Positions 6,190 to 12,329 of a stretch of DNA of 20,549 bases are shown here, in pieces. Origin of the DNA: Candidatus Parvarchaeota archaeon (GTDB taxonomy: Archaea > Nanobdellota > Nanobdellia > Parvarchaeales > Parvarchaeaceae); contig DAHXLI010000056.1 of NCBI GenBank assembly GCA_027366075.1, positions 1-20,549 on the forward strand. The letters are read 5' to 3'. A program made the position numbers and the translations under genes. How positions within the stretch are numbered: position 1 is the first letter of the stretch; every line of letters starts with the position of its first letter. The notes under the pieces are model-generated. The model saw only the letters and a program-made list of their open reading frames with translations. It ran no database searches and was not told the DNA's origin.

Positions 6190-7008
6190 ATGGGCAATAA
6201 ACTCGGTTTAAGTTCATTTACCTCGTTTATAATCGCTATAATCATTCTTATACCCATTCTTTTTATAATACTGATAGTCATACTCGCAGGCACTTCCAGC
6301 GTAAAATCTGCCGTGCAGTCAGCATCGGCTTACGTTAGCGAGACTACCGCCGCGTTGACCACTGGAGAATCCGTAATAGTCGGCGGTCTTTCTCCAGTCC
6401 TTCAAAACAATCAGTTTCTGGCGCAATTCTATGGTAGTACAAGCTGCGTCTCGCTGCTTAATCAACTTTCTAGGGTAGGCGTATTATTGACGCCTTCAGA
6501 TCCATCTACCTTGAACGGGACTTATTTCATTTGCATAGGCACTTACAATTCACAGGATATAGGCGCGGGGTCGAACTCCAGCTCTTATTCCGATTGGGCC
6601 ACGCTCCCGGCGCAACCTAGCAGCGCAGCGTTTCCAGACTGGTTCCCTGCCGCTAGCTCTCTTAACTCCGCGAGCAGTCTAAACTCCTCGGGGATAAACG
6701 GTTCCGAGGGCACTCTCAGCTATTTCAAAAACGTAAATCCGGTCGTGTCCCTTGGCGGCTCCTGCACCGCTTTCTTTAATGCCACAACGTCGGTAGGTAG
6801 AGACACGCCCTCTCAATACATAACTGGTCTTGACTGCGTCACTTTGGGTAAGAAGAATAACGAGCCGATCTACATTGCCGCCGGCGCAGCTTCGAATATA
6901 GCTTTGGCACCAGTCGCTTTCCTGCATGGAAACGTCGGGACAATAAACCTTCAAACATGTACATATGCGGGTGGAAACTTCTTAAGTTGCAACTTTGATA
7001 TAGCTTGA
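6190..7008 (+). CDS. Membrane-anchored Ser-rich surface protein, unknown family (first of pair)
   Basis: The 272-residue protein has a short N-terminal tail, one very hydrophobic helix at about 11-34 (SFIIAIIILIPILFIILIVI) and a long outer domain rich in Ser, Asn, Thr and Ala. The outer part has six cysteines, an even number that would suit disulfides, and several N-x-S/T sequons. I recognise no enzyme or adhesion domain. The helix and composition suggest a cell-surface protein anchored by its N-terminus, with the domain outside the cell. The ATG at 6190 is preferred over an in-frame TTG at 6187. It starts four bases after rpl24e and ends one base before the next gene, so all are likely read together. 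Confidence 0.7.
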   Translation: MGNKLGLSSFTSFIIAIIILIPILFIILIVILAGTSSVKSAVQSASAYVSETTAALTTGESVIVGGLSPVLQNNQFLAQFYGSTSCVSLLNQLSRVGVLLTPSDPSTLNGTYFICIGTYNSQDIGAGSNSSSYSDWATLPAQPSSAAFPDWFPAASSLNSASSLNSSGINGSEGTLSYFKNVNPVVSLGGSCTAFFNATTSVGRDTPSQYITGLDCVTLGKKNNEPIYIAAGAASNIALAPVAFLHGNVGTINLQTCTYAGGNFLSCNFDIA

Positions 7009-7009
7009 T

Positions 7010-8107
7010 ATGGATATCGTATGGGAAGGCATTTTAATGATTTTGCTCATAGCGATAATACTTATATTCATAATCTTAAGCCTCCTTAATTTCTTCCAGC
7101 CTAAGAGTTCGATATATTACTACGATAACTTCGCCTCAATGGCGCAAAGCGCGTGTACTTCCTCCCAGCTTTCTTCAAACCAGCAATTCAATTCGCCGAA
7201 CGCGCTGATATTCCAGATATATGACGACGCAGCATGCAATAGCGCCCTCACGTCTAGCAAGAGCATCTTCAATTCAAGCGCGCCATATGATAGCTCAGCC
7301 ATGGAAAACTCATATCTCCTTTGCTACGCTGCCCCTGGGAGTTCCATGCCTTTATCTACAGGCACCCAATACTATTTTGCTTCGACGGCTACTAGCAGCA
7401 CTACGTACAGTCTTGAAGTCAATGCGGCTTCAAGCCAGCAAACTGGTCAGACTTTCGCATACCTAAGCGCGTTTAGCTATCAGAACGTTTTGGATGTCCC
7501 AGACATACAGGTGAATTCCACACCGACGTCCGCGAGCTTCCTGACTTTAGCCACAAATGCAAGCGGGAAATCAATCACATTTTCTTCGTCGCCAAGTTAC
7601 ACTTTTGATATAACTTTGTATACCAATATCTCCTCGGATTTTTATATAAGCTTCGGGTCATGCACAAAAGGCCCTTATAATTCTCCAGCCGGGCAAGTTT
7701 CGTTCTATAATATAAGCGATCCTTGCACTTCGAGCTTTTCTGCGATCGGGGCGGAAATACAACCGACATCTACAAATGCGGTCCCGATGACTTATCAGAT
7801 AAACATAACCGCGAGCGAAAATGTAAATGGGAGTGCGGGTGCGCATACAGGACAAGGGGAGCTCGCATTGCAGTGTCTAAACTTACCAAACTCTGTAAAG
7901 ACGGGTTTTATAGCCAACCAGAGCATAACCTGCAAACCAATAAAATGCGGCGCAGTTTCGTTCGCTCTTACGGACACTTCTAATAGGGCTTTCTTGGGCC
8001 TTTACGGAGGGACTTACAGCACTTTGGGCGTTCAAACGGGGGAAGGCGACCTTCAAATAATAAACCCGAATACAGAAATAGTACAGAATACCTCGCTCAT
8101 ACCATAA
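7010..8107 (+). CDS. Membrane-anchored Ser-rich surface protein, unknown family (second of pair)
   Basis: The 365-residue protein has the same layout as its neighbour: a single N-terminal membrane helix (about 8-29, ILMILLIAIILIFIILSLL), then a long outer region rich in Ser, Thr, Asn, Gln and Ala with eight cysteines and many N-x-S/T sequons. Beta-strand-like stretches such as SPSYTFDITLYTNISSDFYI suggest a beta-sandwich fold, but no family is recognised. The start is one base after the previous stop, so the two probably form a translationally coupled pair and may act together at the cell surface. They are not obviously paralogous beyond architecture. Confidence 0.7.
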   Translation: MDIVWEGILMILLIAIILIFIILSLLNFFQPKSSIYYYDNFASMAQSACTSSQLSSNQQFNSPNALIFQIYDDAACNSALTSSKSIFNSSAPYDSSAMENSYLLCYAAPGSSMPLSTGTQYYFASTATSSTTYSLEVNAASSQQTGQTFAYLSAFSYQNVLDVPDIQVNSTPTSASFLTLATNASGKSITFSSSPSYTFDITLYTNISSDFYISFGSCTKGPYNSPAGQVSFYNISDPCTSSFSAIGAEIQPTSTNAVPMTYQINITASENVNGSAGAHTGQGELALQCLNLPNSVKTGFIANQSITCKPIKCGAVSFALTDTSNRAFLGLYGGTYSTLGVQTGEGDLQIINPNTEIVQNTSLIP

Positions 8108-8177
8108 GCGATTTAGTGCTCTGACGGATAGTGTTAAATAGCAATAAGAACACATTAGTAATGTAGAAAAATAACGT

Positions 8178-8216
8178 CGACATAGCGTTTAAGCCCGTTA
8201 ATGGGCATTTATGTCG
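8178..8216 (+). promoter_or_regulatory. Nested dyad with a TATA-like core, upstream of the small zinc-site gene
   Basis: CGACATA at 8178-8184 is the exact reverse complement of TATGTCG at 8210-8216. Inside it, GCCCG-TTAA-TGGGC (8193-8206) forms a second hairpin with one G-T pair. A TATA-like GTTTAAG at 8188-8193 lies between the arms. The right arm overlaps an upstream ATG at 8211 and ends nine bases before the preferred start at 8226. It could be an operator or a 5' mRNA hairpin. Confidence 0.45.
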
Positions 8217-8225
8217 TTGGTGTTT

Positions 8226-8501
8226 ATGGCAAAAGTTACAGTTACAATATGTGACATGTGTAAGCAGAGGATTGCTACTAAGACTTGTCCAGTCTGCAGC
8301 AAAGATCTTTGCGAAGCAGATACGAAAGCGTTCTCCGTGGACGTAGGCCTTAGGTTTGGTCCAAGACTTGAGATCTACCATGGTTACATGTGCGATGAAG
8401 ACTACAAGAGACTCGAAGGCAATCTCGGCAAAACCTTAGGAAAGGTCGGAGATAAAATAAAATCTGAAATCGATGGCGTAGTCAAGGACAGCGTAGCTTA
8501 G
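8226..8501 (+). CDS. Small zinc-site protein of unknown family
   Basis: The protein is 91 residues from the ATG at 8226. The N-terminal third holds C9-x2-C12 and C21-x2-C24 with a further C29 (ICDMCKQR, then CPVCSKDLC), which is a zinc-ribbon or B-box-like cysteine pattern. H52 and C56 follow in YHGYMCDEDY. The C-terminal third is a charged amphipathic helix (LEGNLGKTLGKVGDKIKSEI). An in-frame ATG at 8211 would add MSLVF; it lies inside the right arm of a dyad, so 8226 is preferred. It could be a small DNA- or RNA-binding or metal-handling protein, but I cannot assign a function. It is transcribed alone. Confidence 0.7.
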   Translation: MAKVTVTICDMCKQRIATKTCPVCSKDLCEADTKAFSVDVGLRFGPRLEIYHGYMCDEDYKRLEGNLGKTLGKVGDKIKSEIDGVVKDSVA

Positions 8502-8508
8502 TTATAGT

Positions 8509-8518
8509 CGGGATATCC
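8509..8518. repeat. Perfect 10-base palindrome after the zinc-site gene
   Basis: GGGATATCCC is a perfect palindrome eight bases after the zinc-site gene's stop, followed by an A-rich run. It is not followed by a T-tract on the plus strand, so it is not a typical archaeal terminator in that direction. Confidence 0.35.
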
Positions 8519-8575
8519 CAATAAAAAAACTTAATTAGCCGATAGATGCGACATTTACACTTGGACTTAATAATG

Positions 8576-8587
8576 TTTATATAAAAG
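8576..8587 (+). promoter_or_regulatory. TATA element for tRNA-Tyr
   Basis: TTTATATAAAAG is centred about 30 bases upstream of the first base of the tRNA, the expected distance for a tRNA promoter. Confidence 0.7.
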
Positions 8588-8610
8588 TCCTGCATCTAAG
8601 GTTTATACCA

Positions 8611-8732
8611 CCACCTGTAGCTCAACGGTGGAGCGCCCCGCTGTAGAACGAACCGAGTGCTATTTTTTAGTGCGATGAAGAAGATCAGCTGGAGAAACGG
8701 GGAGGTTGGGGGTTCAAATCCGCCCAGGTGGA
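8611..8732 (+). tRNA. tRNA-Tyr(GTA) with a 50-base intron
   Basis: The acceptor stem pairs CCACCTG (8611-8617) with CAGGTGG (8725-8731), and A8732 is the discriminator; CCA is not encoded. The D stem is GCTC/GAGC. The anticodon stem is CCCCG (8636-8640) with CGGGG (8698-8702). The loop reads CTGTAG, giving anticodon GTA at 8643-8645, then an intron at 8647-8696, then A8697. The splice sites fit a bulge-helix-bulge: bulges AGA (8645-8647) and AAA (8695-8697), with a central helix in which three of four positions can pair (one as G-T). The variable loop is AGGTT. The T stem GGGGG/CCGCC has one G-G mismatch. The intron is at the canonical 37/38 position. Confidence 0.92.
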
Positions 8733-8748
8733 GTTTTTCTTTAAGGAC

Positions 8749-10440
8749 TTATCTACTTATATAAATGAAAGAGTTTTTCTCTTTGTCGTCAAGCCTGCAG
8801 AAACCAAACCTTTCAAACTGTATAATATCACCTTCGTTGAGGAGTCCAACCGCTCTTTCTGCCAGCCCATTTACTATTTTTAGACTACTCCTATTGAAAG
8901 TTTCATCTTCATTTAGCATTTCGCCCACCACAGAGACATCAGTTTTTAAATTTTCGTCCGTTACCCACTGTATTATTTTTTCGTCGCCAAGCATCTTTTC
9001 TGATACCATTTCTGCGTTCGCAAGGCCGTCTTTCAATTCGTTTATCTGAACGGTATAAAGTTCTTTTAATCTTACTTTGTCGCCAACTTTTAACTCGCCA
9101 AAGTCCTTTCCATCTATAAAGAAGCTCCCATTAGTTTTTACCAGTCTAAAGCCGGAGTCTTTTGATGGGTGAAATAGCAATTTGGCGTCTCTTTTGCCGC
9201 CATTGCTTACGTAAAGCTTTGCCGGTTGGGATACGAAGAAAAATCTTTTAGCCTTCTCATCTATGATTCGCCTGTTCAATGTGAAAAGAAGATCCCACGA
9301 GTATTCATGCTGCGAACCTGAGTAACCTACAGAAATCACGAAGCTCCTTATCGCTTCTGGTTGTATGCCCCTGCGCCGCATGGCGGATATGGTCGGCAGC
9401 CTTATGTCATTCCAGTCTTTTATCAAGCCTTCCTTTATCAGTTGCCTTATGAGCCTCTTTGACAGCGTGGTGCCCTTAAAGTTATACCTGCCGTATTGCA
9501 GTATAGTTGGGATGGCTAGCCCTAAAGCTACTCTTATCTTCTCTTGCTCAGCTGTATTGAATTCATTGCTCCTAAGGATATGGGTCACTCCGCACATCTG
9601 ATCTTCGATTACGTTTGCAAAATGGTATAATGGCCAAAGGTAATGCGGACTTTTTTCGCTTTTTATTATCCTAAATATATTCGGGTCTCTAAGCGAGCTG
9701 TTTTTGTTTTTCATGTCCAGTTTAAGTCTCAAAACCGCGTCACCTTCCTCTATTCCGCCGGCTTTGGCTAAATCCCAAAGCTTGAGATTTTCGGTTTGCG
9801 AATTTTGCCTGTGTGCGCATTCTTCGCCGGCAAGTCGTTTTTCTTTTATGTCTTCAGCGGTGCAAAGACACATATAAGCCTTCGACTCTTTTATCAGCGT
9901 CTCCGCGTAAGAGTACATCGTCTCTATATCCGAACTGATGAATTTTTTTTCGTCCCACTTTATGCCAAGCCACGCTATCCCGTCCTCAAAGGAGTCTACA
10001 AATTCTGTCACCCGATCGAGTAACTTAGGGTTTGTGTCTTCGAACCTAAGCCACAGTTTTCCGTTATATTTTTCTTTGTAGAGGTAATTTATCATGAATG
10101 AAAAAGCGTGGCCTAGATGCATGTAACCCGAAGGTTCTGGTGGCAGTCTTAATACAATCTTTCCTTTTACGTTAGGCAGCTCCTTGAGCTCGAGCTTCTG
10201 TTCTTTTGGTCTTTCTGTTAATTCGACCCCAAGGTCTTCCGCCATATCTGCAACGTCTTCAGGAGTATGCGAATTGACTTCGGATACGACCTTTTCGATA
10301 AGCGATTTGGTGGCTTTTATGTCTTTAAGCATGGATTTGTCGCCTCCCGCTACTTTAGAGAAAACTGCACCAGAGTTGGCCCGCCCCCCGTGCTCGATAG
10401 CGTTTTTTACAGCTATCTTGAGTATTTCCGTCTCTTCCAT
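8749..10440 (-). CDS. gltX: Glutamyl-tRNA synthetase (archaeal type)
   Basis: This class I synthetase charges tRNA-Glu, and in organisms without GlnRS also tRNA-Gln. The protein is 563 residues from the ATG at 10440, which is chosen because a TATA element sits 27 bases upstream; the ATG at 10500 would add 20 residues. The N-terminal helical region (ILKIAVKNAIEHGG) is typical of archaeal GluRS. The HIGH motif is HLGH at 108-111 in PPEPSGYMHLGHA, followed by RFEDTNP (132-138). The KMSKS loop is GTTLSKR (324-330), then RLPTISAMRRRGIQPEAIR. The C-terminal beta-barrel anticodon domain follows. The PPEPSGY block is closer to eukaryotic GluRS/GlnRS than to the APNPSGP form of many archaea. It converges on tRNA-Tyr. 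Confidence 0.93.
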   Translation of the reverse strand: MEETEILKIAVKNAIEHGGRANSGAVFSKVAGGDKSMLKDIKATKSLIEKVVSEVNSHTPEDVADMAEDLGVELTERPKEQKLELKELPNVKGKIVLRLPPEPSGYMHLGHAFSFMINYLYKEKYNGKLWLRFEDTNPKLLDRVTEFVDSFEDGIAWLGIKWDEKKFISSDIETMYSYAETLIKESKAYMCLCTAEDIKEKRLAGEECAHRQNSQTENLKLWDLAKAGGIEEGDAVLRLKLDMKNKNSSLRDPNIFRIIKSEKSPHYLWPLYHFANVIEDQMCGVTHILRSNEFNTAEQEKIRVALGLAIPTILQYGRYNFKGTTLSKRLIRQLIKEGLIKDWNDIRLPTISAMRRRGIQPEAIRSFVISVGYSGSQHEYSWDLLFTLNRRIIDEKAKRFFFVSQPAKLYVSNGGKRDAKLLFHPSKDSGFRLVKTNGSFFIDGKDFGELKVGDKVRLKELYTVQINELKDGLANAEMVSEKMLGDEKIIQWVTDENLKTDVSVVGEMLNEDETFNRSSLKIVNGLAERAVGLLNEGDIIQFERFGFCRLDDKEKNSFIYISR

Positions 10441-10461
10441 AATGAATAGTAATAGCCATGC

Positions 10462-10472
10462 ATTTTTATACC
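10462..10472 (-). promoter_or_regulatory. TATA element for gltX
   Basis: GGTATAAAAATG on the minus strand is centred about 27 bases upstream of the ATG at 10440. It lies inside the longer possible reading frame and so argues that translation starts at 10440 on a leaderless mRNA. Confidence 0.65.
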
Positions 10473-10531
10473 GTTGCTTGCATGTCAGAAGATTATGCAA
10501 AATTCTATAGATTACAGGTCGACTTTAAAGG

Positions 10532-10540
10532 CTTAAATAT
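10532..10540 (+). promoter_or_regulatory. TATA element for the unknown gene at 10562
   Basis: CTTAAATAT is centred 26 bases upstream of the ATG at 10562, which fits a leaderless mRNA. Confidence 0.5.
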
Positions 10541-10561
10541 GGTTTTCGTCATATCCTTAAA

Positions 10562-10930
10562 ATGGAAGACGAACAAAATCACACGCTCGACGGGCTTTTA
10601 GTTGTGGGTAACGAGGCGATGGACGGACTTCTTGATAAGTTCGCCGCTATCGTAAAGACGGCAAGCCCAAAAAGGATTTATACCGACCCAAAATACGGGG
10701 ATTATATAGACATGTACTATTTCGAAAGTAAAAGAGGCGTAGGCGAAAACGTAGCTATTACATACGAACTGCTTAAGTCGCGTCTTCCAGAAAAAGATGG
10801 CCATGAAAGTCTTTGCATCTCACGTTCTGGTAATGAAACGGGTTTTTCCATAAGCGCCAGAAGGCAAGGCGGTTCAAAACAATGGCAATACAATGTAATC
10901 TCCCATAGCAACCAAACCGGCTCCATGTAA
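10562..10930 (+). CDS. Unknown 122-residue soluble protein
   Basis: The protein has no signal peptide, membrane helix or motif that I recognise. The N-terminal half is a helical segment (GLLVVGNEAMDGLLDKFAAIV) followed by acidic and aromatic sequence DPKYGDYIDMYYFES. The C-terminal part is polar (SGNETGFSISARRQGGSKQW) and strand-like. A TATA element 26 bases upstream supports both the start and expression as a single gene. It is divergent from gltX and upstream of the histone-fold gene. It could be lineage-specific; no function is proposed. Confidence 0.6.
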   Translation: MEDEQNHTLDGLLVVGNEAMDGLLDKFAAIVKTASPKRIYTDPKYGDYIDMYYFESKRGVGENVAITYELLKSRLPEKDGHESLCISRSGNETGFSISARRQGGSKQWQYNVISHSNQTGSM

Positions 10931-10971
10931 TAAAACGGCTCTAAAACGCTTTATCCTGCTAAAAACACCAC

Positions 10972-10983
10972 CTTTTTAAATAC
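10972..10983 (+). promoter_or_regulatory. Promoter of the histone-fold gene
   Basis: CCTTTTTAAATACC lies about 27 bases before the start codon at 11005. An AAAGGTGAT stretch just before the ATG could also act as a weak Shine-Dalgarno site if transcription starts earlier. Confidence 0.5.
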
Positions 10984-11004
10984 CGGCGTTGTAAAGGTGA
11001 TTAT

Positions 11005-11187
11005 ATGGCAGCAGACTTCGTAAGAAAAAGTTCAGTAAAAGCGGAAGTCAAGAAGGTAGGAAAGGACATGAGATGCCCTGACGCTACAATCGAAGGCCTC
11101 GACAAGGTCGTAAAGGCGAAGATCGCCAGAGCAGTCGAGAGAGCAAAAGCTGACGGAAGAAAGACCGTTAGACCGCATGACTTCTGA
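11005..11187 (+). CDS. Short histone-fold protein with truncated third helix
   Basis: The protein is 60 residues, shorter than the usual 65-70 of archaeal histones. A first short helix (SSVKAEVKKVG, about 9-19) is followed by a long central helix from about residue 29 (EGLDKVVKAKIARAVERAKA), and the protein ends at the loop GRKTVRPHDF. The R-K-T-x-x-x-x-D signature is that of the histone fold, but the third helix that normally follows (ELAVRRF in methanogen histones) is absent. This is like the short histone-like families related to DUF1931 or the 'face-to-face' group. It probably binds DNA or forms histone-like dimers as a chromatin protein. It is transcribed alone and followed by a strong T-rich terminator. 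Confidence 0.78.
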   Translation: MAADFVRKSSVKAEVKKVGKDMRCPDATIEGLDKVVKAKIARAVERAKADGRKTVRPHDF

Positions 11188-11193
11188 ATAGGT

Positions 11194-11226
11194 GTTTTTA
11201 ATTTTATTTTTTTCTTTTTTATTTTT
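11194..11226 (+). terminator. T-rich terminator after the histone-fold gene
   Basis: A run of over 30 bases that is almost all T, in several blocks of 4-7 T, begins six bases after the histone stop. This is the typical form of archaeal intrinsic termination. Confidence 0.75.
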
Positions 11227-11283
11227 ATAAACCTGGTAACGGGTTAAAATAAGTCTTTTATTTGGCAAGAGTCTCTTATTCTG

Positions 11284-11742
11284 ATGGTCGATGTAGCTTT
11301 GATTGCAGGTATCATAATCATAATAGTCGCGATAGTGACTTTGATCAGAATAATCAAACAGCTTTTGGAAGCGGCGATAATAATAGTGCTTGTAATAGTC
11401 GGCGCAGCACTTATATTCCACTCTTCACCGATAGTAGGCGTTCCTAATTTTACGTTGCCGATAAGTATCGGTCCGAACATAGTCGGAGCAAACCCTGGTA
11501 ACGCAAATACAACGGATGTAGTGATTTTTAATGCTTATGCATTCAGCGTTGGAGCGTTTACGGCGACTCTCAATGGGAATTCGGTCGCTATACTCGATAG
11601 CGGGGTCTCCATAGGCGCGGTAAAATTCGGAGTCCTCGTGCTCAATTCTAGTCAATCTGGCGAAATAAAAATAAGTGGGGCTACTCAGCTATTTGGTTTT
11701 AACTTAGGCAGTATGTCTTCTAGTTATAACTATACTAGTTAA
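11284..11742 (+). CDS. Membrane protein with two helices and an outer beta-rich domain, unknown
   Basis: The protein is 152 residues. Two hydrophobic helices lie at about 4-22 (VALIAGIIIIIVAIVTLI) and 28-45 (AAIIIVLVIVGAALIF). The remaining 100 residues are rich in Gly, Asn, Ser, Val and Phe, with short alternating strands (GAFTATLNGNSVAIL, VKFGVLVLNSSQS) and several N-x-S/T sequons. This suggests a small outer-surface domain anchored by a helical hairpin. No family is recognised. It follows the terminator of the histone-fold gene and has its own AT-rich promoter region (11243-11263), so it is a separate unit. Confidence 0.65.
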   Translation: MVDVALIAGIIIIIVAIVTLIRIIKQLLEAAIIIVLVIVGAALIFHSSPIVGVPNFTLPISIGPNIVGANPGNANTTDVVIFNAYAFSVGAFTATLNGNSVAILDSGVSIGAVKFGVLVLNSSQSGEIKISGATQLFGFNLGSMSSSYNYTS

Positions 11743-11858
11743 TCCTAGCGATTAAATAAAGAAAATCTAAACCAACTGCCATGAACCGAAAGGCACCCAA
11801 GTTCAGACTTTCTATGAGCGACTAGAAGCTACTTTGCGATGTACTGAAGAATCCAACA
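11743..11858. other. Spacer without recognisable gene
   Basis: I see no reading frame longer than 14 codons with a plausible start and no clear RNA fold. A CTGA sits near 11853 and two weak GATG/ATGAG stretches precede it, but they do not make convincing C/D boxes. Confidence 0.5.
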
Positions 11859-11868
11859 CCTATTTATT
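11859..11868 (+). promoter_or_regulatory. Probable TATA element for SRP RNA
   Basis: CCTATTTATTC is centred about 27 bases upstream of the inferred 5' end at 11891. Confidence 0.45.
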
Positions 11869-11890
11869 CTGTTATAACGCTTTATTACTT

Positions 11891-12154
11891 GACAGGCTAG
11901 CCGGGGAGTCAGTCCCTCTCTGCAACGCAAATGGACTTTAGGCGTGGCGAAAGCACGGCCGAGGGGCGGTAATTTCATATATGCTAGCAAAGCTATCTGA
12001 GAGTCGCAGCCCTGCGGGATGCTTTTGTTTGAAAACCCAGCCAGGCCCGGAAGGGAGCAGCTGTAATTAAATAGGGGCGTGCTTGCAGGTAAACTGCGAG
12101 GAGAAAATGTTGCTATCCTCTGTATGGATAGCCGTTTCGAAGTCGTGGCCTGTC
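11891..12154 (+). ncRNA. Archaeal signal recognition particle (7S) RNA
   Basis: This is the RNA scaffold of the SRP, which directs secretory and membrane proteins to the translocon with SRP19 and SRP54. The 5' end GACAGGC (11891-11897) pairs with GCCTGTC (12148-12154) as archaeal helix 1. The Alu-domain sequence follows: GCCGGGGAGT, then TGCAAC and CCGAGGGGCGG. The universal SRP54-binding helix 8 is seen as CCAGGCCCGGAAGGGAGCAG (12041-12060), with the GGAA tetraloop and the conserved AGCAG side. A possible helix 5 pairing is AAAGCTATC near 11990 with GATAGC-cg-TTT near 12130. The total of 264 bases is a little short for archaea (about 300). The exact ends are inferred from pairing. Confidence 0.88.
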
Positions 12155-12171
12155 TTATATTTGGATATAGA

Positions 12172-12269
12172 GTCAGGGTACTCAAACGGTCACGAGGCGC
12201 GCCTGCTAAATTAAAAAGCTGAAAGCGCGTTGGCGAAAGCCTTAGTGGGTTCAACCCCCACCCCTGACG
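12172..12269 (+). tRNA. tRNA-Ser(GCT) with a 15-base intron
   Basis: Acceptor GTCAGGG (12172-12178) pairs with CCCTGAC (12262-12268), and G12269 is the discriminator normal for Ser. The D stem is CTC/GAG. The anticodon stem is CGCGC (12198-12202) with GCGCG (12225-12229). The loop reads CTGCTA, giving anticodon GCT at 12205-12207, then intron 12209-12223, then A12224. The bulges TAA (12207-12209) and AAA (12222-12224) with a central helix of three pairs out of four fit the bulge-helix-bulge cut sites. The long variable arm GGC-GAAA-GCC is the type II form required by SerRS. The T stem GTGGG/CCCAC is perfect. CCA is not encoded. It is 17 bases after the SRP RNA, with no TATA box at the right distance, so it is likely co-transcribed. 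Confidence 0.93.
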
Positions 12270-12292
12270 CGTCTTTAATATGATTCTTTAAG

Positions 12293-12300
12293 TTTTTATT
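12293..12300 (+). promoter_or_regulatory. Possible TATA element for the deoxyribosyltransferase-like gene
   Basis: TTTTTATT is about 33 bases before the ATG at 12330 and argues against the TTG start at 12300, which it overlaps. The T-rich run also could end the SRP RNA/tRNA-Ser transcript. Confidence 0.35.
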
Positions 12301-12329
12301 TGGATGATTCTTACTATTCAAATCTTGTT

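Noticed and set aside
10441..10500. Longer GluRS starting at ATG 10500
   Set aside because: A TATA box lies inside this stretch 27 bases before the ATG at 10440, and the added 20 residues do not match the family N-terminus.
11743..11858. Possible C/D box guide RNA
   Set aside because: CTGA is present, but no good RTGATGA box is found at a suitable distance.
11829..12254. Open frame of 141 codons on the minus strand
   Set aside because: It runs through the SRP RNA and tRNA-Ser genes, whose sequence and pairing are clear; the frame is accidental.
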